Assembly: GCF_003173775.1 (NCBI RefSeq)
Contig: NZ_CP029552.1
Coordinates: 2,890,001 to 2,954,000 of the forward strand
Source: Methylobacterium sp. 17Sr1-1
Lineage (GTDB): Bacteria; Pseudomonadota; Alphaproteobacteria; Rhizobiales; Beijerinckiaceae
Direction of reading: 5' to 3'
DNA: 64,000 bases
The notes below the pieces were generated by a model. The model was not told the DNA's origin. It did no database searches and worked only from the letters and a program-made list of their open reading frames with translations. Every line of letters starts with the position of its first letter. The first letter of the stretch is position 1. The position numbers and the translations under genes were made by a program. Of this stretch, positions 47,772-56,001 are shown piece by piece.

Positions 47772-48527
47772 CTACCGCCGCAGCAGCCGACCCACACAAG
47801 CCGCGGCGGCGAGCCACGCCGCCTCGGTCAGGAAGGCGAGCGCCGCCGCGGCGGCCGCGCCCTGGATCAGCGCCAGGTTGTTCTGGGTCTGCAACCCGAC
47901 CACGATCGGGGTGCCGAGGGTCTGGGCGCCGGCAAGCGCCCCGACCGCCGCGGTCGCCACCGCGAGGACCAGCACCACGCGCAACGATTCCAGGATCGGC
48001 CCGGCGGCGAGCGGCAGCTCGACCCGCAGCAGCGTCTGCGACGGCGTGAGCCCCATCCCGGTCGCCGCCCGGCGCACCTCCTCCGGCACGGTGGCGAGCG
48101 CCCCCACCGTGCCGCGCATCACCGGCATCAGCCCGTAGGCGGCGAGCGCCAGCAGGATCGGCGGCGCCCCGAAGCCGATCACCGGAAGTGCCAGGGCCAC
48201 CACCACCACCGGCGGCGCGGCCTGGGCGGCGGCCGCCAGGGTGTCGAGGGTGGCGCGCAGCGAGGCGCCGGCGGTGCGGGTCGCCAGGATGCCGAGGCCG
48301 AGCCCGGCCCCGCCGGCGAGGCCGAAGCCTGCGAGCGCCAGGACGAGATGCTGGCGCGCGAGCCAGGCGAGGCGCCCCGCCGGCACGGGCGTGCCCGCCT
48401 GGAGGCCGAGGATCCGGACGACGAACCCGGCGACGTCCGGCAGGCTGAGGACGGCGAGGCCCAGGCCCAGCAGCAGGGGCAGGAGGGCGCGGGGAGCGCG
48501 CGCGCGGGTCCGGCGTGCGTGAGTCAT
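47772..48527 (-). CDS. Osmolyte ABC transporter permease (YehW/OsmW-like)
   Basis: A 251-residue inner-membrane permease with about six helices. The binding-protein-dependent transport signature EEVRRAATGMGLTPSQTLLR precedes VELPLAAGPILESLR. Length and sequence fit the shorter permease of OsmU/Yeh-type glycine betaine/choline importers. It starts inside the ATGA overlap with the larger permease gene. The operon is binding protein, long permease, short permease; no ATPase gene is present. Confidence 0.88.
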   Translation of the reverse strand: MTHARRTRARAPRALLPLLLGLGLAVLSLPDVAGFVVRILGLQAGTPVPAGRLAWLARQHLVLALAGFGLAGGAGLGLGILATRTAGASLRATLDTLAAAAQAAPPVVVVALALPVIGFGAPPILLALAAYGLMPVMRGTVGALATVPEEVRRAATGMGLTPSQTLLRVELPLAAGPILESLRVVLVLAVATAAVGALAGAQTLGTPIVVGLQTQNNLALIQGAAAAAALAFLTEAAWLAAAACVGRLLRR

Positions 48528-49705
48528 GCCGGCTCCCTCCCGCCGGCGAGGAGCGCGAGCCCGGCATCGATTGCGAGCGCGAGGCCGATCACCGGGAGCG
48601 CGCCGAGCAGGATCAGGTCCTGGGCGAACTGCGCCATTCCCTCGAAGACCAGCGCCCCGAGCCCGCCGGCCCCGACGAGGCCGCCGAGTGTGGAAAGCCC
48701 CACGCTCTGCACCGCCGCGACCCGCAAGGCCCCGACCAGCACCGGCGCGCCGAGGGGCAGGCGGACCCGCAGCAGCACCTCGCGCGGCGTGAGACCGATC
48801 GCCCGGGCGGCGGCGAGCACGTCGGGATCGACCGCCGCGAGCCCGGCGGCGATCCCGCTCACCAGCGGCAGGGCGAGATAGGCGCCGGTGCCGATCACCG
48901 CCGGCACCGGCCCGATCGCCGAGAGGCCGAGGCCGCGCAGGGCCGGCACCAGGGCGAGGAGGCCGGACAGTCCCGCCACCAGGGCGGCGAAGAGGGCGAG
49001 CGCCGGGACGACCTGGATCCCGCCGACGAGCCCGTCGACGAGGCGCGAGGCCGGCCCGTCGCGCAGGCGCAGGAGCGCCAGGGGCACGGACACCGCGAGC
49101 GCCAGCAGGAGCGAAGCGCCGGCGAGCCCGAGATGCTGCACGAAGGCCGCCGCCACGACGCCCGCCCGCGCCCGGTACTCGACCGCGAGCGAGAGCGAAT
49201 CGAGGAGGCCCGCCCCCGCGATCATCAGCGCGAGGCCGACGAGCAGCAGGGCGCCGACGAGGCCGCCCCGGCGCGGCAGGGCGGCCCTGGCCGCGTCCGC
49301 GGCGAGGCTCGCCAGCGCCAGGAGCGCGAGCCACGCCCCCGACCCGAGGGCGGCGCGCGCCGCCGGCGGCTGGCCCGCGAGGAGCCCGGCCGCCCCCTGC
49401 CCGGCCCCGAGCAGCAGCGCGCACCAGGCGGCGAGCGCCGCCGCGAGGGCGGCCCAGGCGCGCCAGGGCCGCCGGGGACCGGCGAGCAGCACGGCCGCAC
49501 CGACCGCGAGCGCGCCGGCCGCCGCCCCGGCGAGGCCGCAGCCGACGGGGCTGCCCGGCACGAGGCGATTCGGCGCCAGGGTGAGGAACGGCAGGCCGGC
49601 GAGGCTCGCGACGGCGAGGCCGGCCGCCGCCGCGGGCAGCCAGGCGACGGGCCGCGTCGTCATCCCGCGCATGAGGGAGCCGGACGTCAGGGTGCCGAGA
49701 GTCAT
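48524..49705 (-). CDS. Osmolyte ABC transporter permease (YehY/OsmY-like)
   Basis: A 393-residue permease with an N-terminal multi-helix extension (about residues 15-190) before the transport domain, as in YehY (about 385 residues). The EAA-type loop reads VLAAARAIGLTPREVLLRVR then LPLGAPVLVGALR. The ATG at 49705 lies within a 14-bp tandem repeat that spans the junction with the binding-protein gene; alternative Met starts at 49672 and 49663 are possible, and the ribosome-binding site is weak. Confidence 0.87.
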   Translation of the reverse strand: MTLGTLTSGSLMRGMTTRPVAWLPAAAAGLAVASLAGLPFLTLAPNRLVPGSPVGCGLAGAAAGALAVGAAVLLAGPRRPWRAWAALAAALAAWCALLLGAGQGAAGLLAGQPPAARAALGSGAWLALLALASLAADAARAALPRRGGLVGALLLVGLALMIAGAGLLDSLSLAVEYRARAGVVAAAFVQHLGLAGASLLLALAVSVPLALLRLRDGPASRLVDGLVGGIQVVPALALFAALVAGLSGLLALVPALRGLGLSAIGPVPAVIGTGAYLALPLVSGIAAGLAAVDPDVLAAARAIGLTPREVLLRVRLPLGAPVLVGALRVAAVQSVGLSTLGGLVGAGGLGALVFEGMAQFAQDLILLGALPVIGLALAIDAGLALLAGGREPA

Positions 49706-49761
49706 GGTCGGAGAATCATGGCGGGAGAATCATGGCTGGAGAATTATGGCGCGAGGGATCC
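49706..49761. repeat. 14-bp tandem repeat at a gene junction
   Basis: Units GGTCGGAGAATCAT, GGCGGGAGAATCAT, GGCTGGAGAATTAT and a decayed fourth. The third supplies the stop codon of the binding-protein gene. It fills the spacer between this gene and the long permease. Confidence 0.75.
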
Positions 49762-50703
49762 GAGGTAGCGGCGGGCGACCGCCTCCGGGGTGTCGCCCTC
49801 GACCGCGACCTGGGCGTTCAGCCGCCGCAGGGTCGCGAGGTCGAGGCCGGCGAAGAGACGGTCGAGGGCGGGTGCGATCTGGGGATAGCGGTCGAGGACG
49901 GCGGTGCGGAACAAAGGCGCCGGCTCGTAGACGATCTGCGCGCCGGCCGGATCGCTCATCACGGCGACGTCGAGGGCGGCAATCGCCCCGTCGGTGCCGT
50001 AGACCATGCCGGCATTGACCCCGCTGATGCCCTGCGCCGCCGCCCGCAGGGTGACGGCGGTGTCGCCGCCCGGCAGCATCACGATCCGCTCCCGCGGCAT
50101 CACGAAATCGTAGGCGCGCTCGAAGGACGGCAGGGCCGCCGGGCTCTCGACGAACTCCGCCGAGGCGCAGAGCTCGATCAGGTCCCGGCGGACCGCGCCG
50201 GCGAAGTCGGCCATCGTGGCGAGGCGCTCGGCCCGGGCAAGATCGCCTTTGACGGCGATCTGCCAGGTGTTGTTGGCGGGCGCCGCCTTCAGCCAGGTGA
50301 GGCCATTCTTCTCATCGAAGGCCTTCGCCGCCGCATAGGCCGTGTCCGCCCGGCGCCAGACCGGATCGGTATCGGTACCGGAGAAGAAGGCGGCGTTGCC
50401 GGTATATTCCGGATAGGCGTCGATCTCGCCGGCGGTGAGCGCCGTGCGCACGATACGGGTCGGGCCGAGCTGGAGCCGGGCCGTCACCGGCACGCCGAGC
50501 CGCTGGAGCACCATCACCATCACGGCGCCGAGAAGGATCCCTTCCCCGTGCGACTTCGAGGCGACGACGACCGGCCGGTCGGCCCGTGCATCCGCGGAGA
50601 AGGCCAGACCCGCAAGTCCCCCCGCGATCAGGCCCCTCCGATTCAAGGGGTGGGGAGTATCTGGCCGCCGCTGCATCGCGTCCCAGGTCCGTGCGCTTGA
50701 CAT
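49744..50703 (-). CDS. Osmolyte ABC transporter substrate-binding protein (YehZ/OsmF-like)
   Basis: A 319-residue periplasmic binding protein of the glycine betaine/choline (QAT, OpuAC) family. The Arg-containing signal sequence reads LNRRGLIAGGLAGLAFSADA. Binding-fold features are VVASKSHGEGILLGAVMVMV, IDAYPEYTGNAAFFSG and GISGVNAGMVYGTDGAIAAL. The ATG at 50703 follows GGAAAG at 7 nt. It delivers ligand to the two downstream permeases. Ligand identity (betaine, choline or another quaternary amine) is inferred from family only. Confidence 0.88.
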   Translation of the reverse strand: MSSARTWDAMQRRPDTPHPLNRRGLIAGGLAGLAFSADARADRPVVVASKSHGEGILLGAVMVMVLQRLGVPVTARLQLGPTRIVRTALTAGEIDAYPEYTGNAAFFSGTDTDPVWRRADTAYAAAKAFDEKNGLTWLKAAPANNTWQIAVKGDLARAERLATMADFAGAVRRDLIELCASAEFVESPAALPSFERAYDFVMPRERIVMLPGGDTAVTLRAAAQGISGVNAGMVYGTDGAIAALDVAVMSDPAGAQIVYEPAPLFRTAVLDRYPQIAPALDRLFAGLDLATLRRLNAQVAVEGDTPEAVARRYLGSLAP

Positions 50704-50867
50704 GTCTGGCTTTCCGGGCGACGGCTCACCGGCGCGGGCCGTGGCGGCCGGCGCGGACCCGCCTGGGTTGCGGGCGGATGGAGCCCCTGACGGTCGCGCG
50801 GTTGCCGCTGCGGCAGGGACAGATCGATCGGGCCTCGATTCGGGGCGTTGAGGGAAAGAACTCCGGC

Positions 50868-51254
50868 GTGGGCACGGACACAAGCGAAGACCTCCTGAAC
50901 GGTGCCCGCGTCCTCGTGGTGGAGGACGAGGCGGCGATCTCGATGCTGCTGGAGGACATGCTGCTCGATTTCGGCTGCGAGGTCGTGGGTCCGGCGGCCC
51001 GGCTGAGCAAGGCGCTCGAGATGGCCGAGAGCGAGAGCTTCGTCGTCGCGATCCTCGACGTCAACGTCGCCGGCGAGCCGATCTACCCCGTCGCCGAGGC
51101 GATCGTGCGCCGCGGCCTGCCGCTCGTGTTCTCCACCGGCTACGGCGGCGCCGGCATCCGCGAGCCGTTCCGCGATCGCCCGGTGGTGCAGAAGCCGTTC
51201 AGCCAGCAGGACCTCAAGCGCACCCTGATCGCCGCGATCGCGGCGGGGGGCTGA
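50868..51254 (+). CDS. Single-domain response regulator
   Basis: A 128-residue receiver domain without an output domain. The acidic pocket is VVEDE at residues 18-21, phospho-acceptor Asp64 lies in VAILDVNVAG, and the conserved Lys in VVQKPFS. The domain resembles stand-alone receivers common in Methylobacterium that work in stress or phosphorelay networks. The GTG at 50868 sets the domain at the usual distance from the N-terminus; the GAGGGA upstream is 12 nt away, so the start is moderately certain. It is divergent from the osmolyte binding-protein gene and has no adjacent kinase. Confidence 0.88.
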   Translation: MGTDTSEDLLNGARVLVVEDEAAISMLLEDMLLDFGCEVVGPAARLSKALEMAESESFVVAILDVNVAGEPIYPVAEAIVRRGLPLVFSTGYGGAGIREPFRDRPVVQKPFSQQDLKRTLIAAIAAGG

Positions 51255-51627
51255 GGGGCGGGCTCGGATCTCCGAGAATTTCTTCGAGGCCGTCGGTTCG
51301 GGACAGGCGGTCCCGGGCATCAGCCTGACTGTCGCGCCAATCGAGAGGCGCTGTTACTTCCCCTCTCGCCGTTGGCGCACGGCTGTCTGGGAAAAGAAAC
51401 GGCGCGTCTCCCCTCTCCTATGTGAGAGAAGGGCCGCGGGGATCGAAGATCCCGCGCTCGATTCCAAAAGGGATTTTCCCCGTACGGCTCCCCGCCCGCG
51501 GGGAGAGGGGAGGTCCTGCGCCTCCTGACGCCCACGGATTGTTCCGCGTCATCGGCATGACGTGGCGAGACGAAAAGCCCAAGCTCCCGCCTGTCACATC
51601 AACTCACGCCCGGACGGCGAGACAGCC
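51255..51627. repeat. Intergenic region with nested short palindromes
   Basis: No gene seen. It contains hairpins such as GCGGGGATCGAAGATCCCGC (about 51436), CCCCTCTCCTATGTGAGAG (about 51410) and CCCCGCCCGCGGGGAGAGGGG (about 51489). The middle and last resemble the inner arms of the elements at 18359 and 30340. Confidence 0.6.
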
Positions 51628-51843
51628 TCAGCGCCCGCCCCGGTGCGCCGCAGCCACGGTCCGTCGCTCCGCCGGCTCGCGCGAGTCGGCCGCCTCCTGC
51701 GCCTCGACGCGGCGCTTGAACGCGCCCCAGGCCATCAGCGTGCAGCCGCAGCCGTCGCACTGGATCATCGCGTCGTCGGTGAGGTCGGCCGGCAGCCGAA
51801 CCCCCGGCGAGCCGCAGGACTCGCATCCGAAACCGCTGCGCAT
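51628..51843 (-). CDS. Small zinc-ribbon protein
   Basis: A 71-residue protein with two Cys pairs, CESCGSPG and CDGCGC, spaced as in a treble-clef or rubredoxin-type zinc ribbon. A short basic/alanine-rich tail follows. The start at 51843 follows a G-rich stretch and begins one residue pattern before the first pair; the frame is open nine codons further. It probably binds zinc and may contact nucleic acid or protein; no family name can be given. Confidence 0.65.
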   Translation of the reverse strand: MRSGFGCESCGSPGVRLPADLTDDAMIQCDGCGCTLMAWGAFKRRVEAQEAADSREPAERRTVAAAHRGGR

Positions 51844-51933
51844 CTCGTGCCCCCCTGCTCTCGCCCGCAATCGCGACTGCGAGCTTAAGCATGCTGCGCT
51901 GCACGCGAGATGAACGGAACCGGAGAATCCGGG

Positions 51934-52320
51934 TTAACGGCCCATCTCGAGTTCGAACGCCGAGACGACGTGGCGGGGCCAGCGGCCCGGCGCCACGAGC
52001 ACCGCGTCGGCCCGCAGCGTGAGGCCGGCGCTCCAGGGCGCGCGGGCGATCCAGGCCCGGGCGGCGCGGGAGAACAGGCGCCGCTTGCGGGCGTCGATCG
52101 CGTCCTGCGCCGCGTCGAGGGTCGGCCGCGCCTTGACCTCCACGAAGGCGATCGCGCTGCCGCGGCGCACGATCAGGTCGATCTCGCCGCCGCCGAGGGA
52201 CACGCGCCAGGCCAGCGGCCGGTAGCCCTTGAGGAGGAGGGCGAAAGCCGCCAGCAGCTCGGCCCGCCGGCCGCGGGCGAGATGGAGCCGGCGGCGCGCG
52301 GCGTCAGGCGTCGCCGGCAT
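51934..52320 (-). CDS. yraN: YraN/UPF0102 family nuclease-like protein
   Basis: A 128-residue protein with the UPF0102 restriction-endonuclease-like core: [23 protein letters not shown] holds the catalytic-type Asp, Glu and Lys. Its ATG lies 17 bp inside the 3' end of rsmI, so they are coupled. This rsmI-yraN order is widespread in alphaproteobacteria. Biochemical role not established. Confidence 0.92.
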   Translation of the reverse strand: MPATPDAARRRLHLARGRRAELLAAFALLLKGYRPLAWRVSLGGGEIDLIVRRGSAIAFVEVKARPTLDAAQDAIDARKRRLFSRAARAWIARAPWSAGLTLRADAVLVAPGRWPRHVVSAFELEMGR

Positions 52321-53269
52321 CGTCGGCGCGGCGGGCGAGCACCAGGGCGCGGGCATAGACCTCGCGCCGCTTGAGGCCGGTCTCGTCGGCGACGAGGCTG
52401 GCGGCGTCCTTGATCGAGTGTCGGGCGAGCGCCGCCTCGATCCGGGCGTCGAGGTCGGCGTCGTGTTCCGGGCCCGGCGCGTCCTCGGGCGCGGTGCCGA
52501 TCACCACCACCACCTCGCCCTTCGGCGGGCCCGACGCCGCGTACTCCGCGGCGAGCCCCGCGAGGTCGCCCCGGCGCACGGTCTCGAACAGCTTGGTCAA
52601 TTCGCGCGCCACCGCGGCGGGACGGGTGCCGCCCAAAACCTCGGCGGCGTCGGCCAGCATCTCGGGCAGGCGGTGGGGCGCCTCGAACAGCACCAGCGTG
52701 CCGGGCACGCCGGCGAGCACCGAGAGCCGGTTGCGCCGGGCCCCGCTCTTCTGCGGCAGGAACCCCTCGAAGAAGAACCGGTCGGTCGGCAGGCCGGCGG
52801 CGACGAGCGCGGTGATCGCCGCCGAGGGGCCGGGGATCGGGGTGACGGCGAGCCCGGCCTCGATCGCGGCCTGGACCAGCTTGAAGCCCGGATCCGAGAC
52901 CAGCGGCGTACCGGCATCCGAGACCAGCGCCAGGGCCTCGCCGTCCTTCATGCGGGCGATCATCCGCTCGCGCACCCCCTCCCCCGAATGCTCGTGATAG
53001 GCGACGAGCGGGGTGGTGATGCCGTAATGGGCGAGCAGCGTGCGGGTGACCCTCGTGTCCTCCGCCAGCACCGCGTCGGCGGCGGCGAGCGTCGAGAGCG
53101 CCCGGAAGGTCACGTCCTTCAGGTTGCCGATCGGGGTCGCCACCACGTGCAGGCCGGGGGACAGGGGCTCGGCCTCGGCGGCGAGGCCGAAGGCGGTGTA
53201 GACGGCCGGTCCCCGACCGGTCGCGCGGCCGTGGGAACGTGGGCGGGAATCGTCGCTGCGCTGGGTCAT
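52304..53269 (-). CDS. rsmI: 16S rRNA (cytidine1402-2'-O)-methyltransferase
   Basis: A 321-residue tetrapyrrole-methylase-fold enzyme that methylates the ribose of C1402 in 16S rRNA using SAM. Signatures: [46 protein letters not shown] and [14 protein letters not shown]-terminal helical domain contains [19 protein letters not shown]. The ATG at 53269 gives a basic N-terminal tail of about 35 residues before the core, longer than usual. Confidence 0.95.
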   Translation of the reverse strand: MTQRSDDSRPRSHGRATGRGPAVYTAFGLAAEAEPLSPGLHVVATPIGNLKDVTFRALSTLAAADAVLAEDTRVTRTLLAHYGITTPLVAYHEHSGEGVRERMIARMKDGEALALVSDAGTPLVSDPGFKLVQAAIEAGLAVTPIPGPSAAITALVAAGLPTDRFFFEGFLPQKSGARRNRLSVLAGVPGTLVLFEAPHRLPEMLADAAEVLGGTRPAAVARELTKLFETVRRGDLAGLAAEYAASGPPKGEVVVVIGTAPEDAPGPEHDADLDARIEAALARHSIKDAASLVADETGLKRREVYARALVLARRADDAGDA

Positions 53270-53433
53270 CGCCGCCACAATGCCACGGCTCGACCGCGCG
53301 GCGCCAGAACGCGGCGGACGGGAGCGGTCGTTTACTTTTCGGCGGCAGACTTTATGCACCGAGGCATGGATGTTGCTGCCGGGTTGCCGGCGCCGATTCG
53401 CGGCGCAGGACGACCGGACCGGGGGAGCGGGCG

Positions 53434-54645
53434 ATGGGGGGCATCGGCCTCGACACTGTGAGGCGCCTCAAGCGGAGCGCCCTGGCATTCGCCGTACTGG
53501 CGGGGCTCGCCGCCTGCGGCGGGGTCGACAGCCCGGTCGTCGCCACCCGCACGGCGCCGGTCGTCGAGGCGCCGGCCGCCCCGTCCGGCGACGGGGCGAC
53601 GCTCGGCGCCGGCAGCGTCAAGGTCGCGCTGATCCTGCCGCTCTCGGGCCCCGGCGCGTCCGTGGGCGCGGCCCTGCGCAACGCCGCCGACCTCGCGCTG
53701 CAGGAATCGCAGAGCCCCGACCTGAAGATCCTGGTGAAGGACGACCGCGGCACGCCGGACGGCGCCCGCGAGGCCGCGGCGGCGGCGCTCGCCGAGGGGG
53801 CTGAGCTGGTGATCGGCCCGCTCTTCTCCGCCACGGTGCAATCGGCCGCCGCCACTGTGCGGCCGAGCGGCAAGCCGGTGATCGCCTTCTCGACCGACAC
53901 CAGCGTCGCGGCGCGCGGCGTCTACCTGCTGAGCTTCCTGCCGCAGACCGAGGTCGACCGGATCATCGACGAGACCACGGCGGCGGGGCGTCGCTCCTTC
54001 GCGGCCCTGATCCCGGATTCCACCTACGGCCACGTCGTCGAGGCGCAGTTCCGCGAGGCGGTGGCCCGCCGCGGCGGCCGCGTGGTGGCGATCGAGCGCT
54101 ACCCCGCCGGCAACCCCGCCGCCTCGGTCGGGCGCCTCGCCCCGCTGATCTCCGGCCCGGCGCCGCAGGCCGACGCGCTGTTCCTGCCCGATACGCCGGA
54201 GGGCCTCGGCGCCGCCGGCGCCGCGCTGACCCGCGCCGGCTTCAGCCCGGCCCGGGTCAAGCCGGTCGGCACCGCGGTGTGGAACGACCCGCGGGTCTTC
54301 GCGCTGCCGGCCTTCCAGGGCGGCTGGTTCGCCGCCGCCGATCCGGCGGGCTTCACCGGCTTCAGCCAGCGCTACCGGGCGAGGTTCGGGGCGGATCCGG
54401 TGCGGGTCGCGACGCTCTCCTACGACGCCGTATCCCTCGCCGCGGCCCTGAACCGCCAGTACGGGTCGCAGCGCTTCGCCGACACGACGCTCACCAACCC
54501 CTCGGGCTTCGCCGGGATCGACGGCACCTTCCGGTTCCGCCCGGAGGGCACCAGCGACCGGACGCTGGCGGTGTTCGAGATCCGCGGAGGCGCCACGACG
54601 ATCGTCAGCCCGGCGCCGCGGGCGCTGGGGCCGTCGGGAACGTAA
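53434..54645 (+). CDS. Penicillin-binding-protein activator lipoprotein (LpoA-like)
   Basis: A 403-residue outer-membrane-type lipoprotein. The signal ends in the lipobox LAGLAACGG. The body is a periplasmic-binding-protein-like fold (KVALILPLSGPGASVGAAL, LVIGPLFSATVQSAAATV, SFAALIPDSTYGHVVEAQF) as in LpoA C-terminal domains that activate PBP1A. The ATG at 53434 follows GGGGGAG. It is divergent from rsmI-yraN, a conserved association. Its stop abuts the hemW stop without a gap (TAA followed by TCA). Confidence 0.9.
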   Translation: MGGIGLDTVRRLKRSALAFAVLAGLAACGGVDSPVVATRTAPVVEAPAAPSGDGATLGAGSVKVALILPLSGPGASVGAALRNAADLALQESQSPDLKILVKDDRGTPDGAREAAAAALAEGAELVIGPLFSATVQSAAATVRPSGKPVIAFSTDTSVAARGVYLLSFLPQTEVDRIIDETTAAGRRSFAALIPDSTYGHVVEAQFREAVARRGGRVVAIERYPAGNPAASVGRLAPLISGPAPQADALFLPDTPEGLGAAGAALTRAGFSPARVKPVGTAVWNDPRVFALPAFQGGWFAAADPAGFTGFSQRYRARFGADPVRVATLSYDAVSLAAALNRQYGSQRFADTTLTNPSGFAGIDGTFRFRPEGTSDRTLAVFEIRGGATTIVSPAPRALGPSGT

Positions 54646-55809
54646 TCATGCCGCCAGTTCCGCCACCACCGCGTTGAGCACCGGCGCGCCCTTGGGCGTC
54701 GCGGCGAGGCGCGAGTCCGGCGTCCGGGCGACCAGCCCGGCCGCGACGAGCCCGGCGACGCGCTCCGGGTCGAGGGGCCGGCCCTTGAGCGCCGCGTAGC
54801 GGGCGGGGTCGATGCCCTCGCGCAGGCGCAGGCCCATCATCAGGAACTCGTCGGCCTGGTCGCCGGGGCTCAAGCGCTCCGTCTCGACGATGCCGTGCCC
54901 CTCGCCCTCGGCCCGGGCGAGCCAGGCCTCCGGGTTGCGCTCGGTCGAGGTGCCGGTGCGGCCGTCAGGCAGGACCAGGCGGCCATGGGCGCCGGGGCCG
55001 ATGCCCGCATACTCGCCGTAGCGCCAGTAGAGCAGGTTGTGGCGCGATTCCGCGCCGGGCCGGGCGTGGTTCGAGATCTCGTAGGCCGGCAGGCCTGCGC
55101 CTGAGCAGACCTCCTGCGTCACGTCGTAGAGGATCCGGGCCGTGTCGTCGTCCGGCACCGTCAGCTTGCCGGCGGCGGCCAGCCCGTAGAACGGCGTCCC
55201 CTCCTCGATGGTGAGCTGGTAGAGCGACAGGTGCTCCGCCGCTCTGGATATCGCCTCGCGCAGTTCCGCGGCCCAGGCCTCCGGCGTCTGGTCGGGCCGA
55301 GCGTAGATCAGGTCGAAGGAGTAGCGTTCGAAATGCGCGGCGGCGGTCTCCACCGCCCGCATCGCCTCCGCGGTGCTGTGCAGCCGGCCGAGTTTTTTCA
55401 GCGAGGGGTCGTCGAGGGCCTGGACCCCGAGCGAGACCCGGTTGACCCCCGCCGCCCGGTAGCCGCGGAAGCGGCCGGCCTCGACGCTGGTGGGATTGGC
55501 TTCCAGCGTCACCTCGACGTCCGGCGCCACGCTCCAGGCGCCCGCCACCGCGTCGAGGAGCGCCCCCACCGTCTCGGGCTCCATCAGCGAGGGCGTGCCG
55601 CCGCCGAGGAAGATGCTGGTGACCGTTCGCCCCGGCGCGAGCGACGCCGCGTGGGCGATCTCCCGCGCGAAGGCGGCCCGCCACCGCGCCTGGTCGAGGC
55701 GCCCGTGGCGAACGTGGCTGTTGAAGTCGCAATAGGGGCACTTCGCGGCGCAGAAGGGCCAGTGCAGGTAGACCCCGAAGCCGACGTCCCGGGTCGGATG
55801 ATCGATCAT
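54646..55809 (-). CDS. hemW: Radical SAM heme chaperone HemW
   Basis: A 387-residue protein formerly annotated as oxygen-independent coproporphyrinogen oxidase-like. The [4Fe-4S]/SAM motif is CAAKCPYC, followed by FNSH. SIFLGGGTPSLM binds SAM, and HNLLYWRYGEYAGIGPGAH is the HemW hallmark. A C-terminal winged-helix-like domain (GIDPARYAALKGR) follows. HemW transfers heme to respiratory enzymes rather than acting as an oxidase. The ATG at 55809 fits other HemW N-termini. Confidence 0.94.
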   Translation of the reverse strand: MIDHPTRDVGFGVYLHWPFCAAKCPYCDFNSHVRHGRLDQARWRAAFAREIAHAASLAPGRTVTSIFLGGGTPSLMEPETVGALLDAVAGAWSVAPDVEVTLEANPTSVEAGRFRGYRAAGVNRVSLGVQALDDPSLKKLGRLHSTAEAMRAVETAAAHFERYSFDLIYARPDQTPEAWAAELREAISRAAEHLSLYQLTIEEGTPFYGLAAAGKLTVPDDDTARILYDVTQEVCSGAGLPAYEISNHARPGAESRHNLLYWRYGEYAGIGPGAHGRLVLPDGRTGTSTERNPEAWLARAEGEGHGIVETERLSPGDQADEFLMMGLRLREGIDPARYAALKGRPLDPERVAGLVAAGLVARTPDSRLAATPKGAPVLNAVVAELAA

Positions 55810-56001
55810 CCGGCGGATGTGCCGACCTTGGGCCCGCGGCGCAAGGGGCACGCGCGGCACGAGAGGGTGCGGCACCTCGCGCGCGGACACCCGCGACCGC
55901 ACCACGAGCGCGTTCGCCGACAGCGTGCGATCGCAGGGACGATCCCGAACCGGAGAACCGGTCCCCGGACACCGTCGTCCGTGATGGTTCCGATGGCCGC
56001 C

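Noticed and set aside
47772..49424. Possible ABC ATPase in the frame upstream of the short osmolyte permease.
   Set aside because: No Walker A, signature or Walker B motif; the sequence is an out-of-frame reading of the long permease gene.
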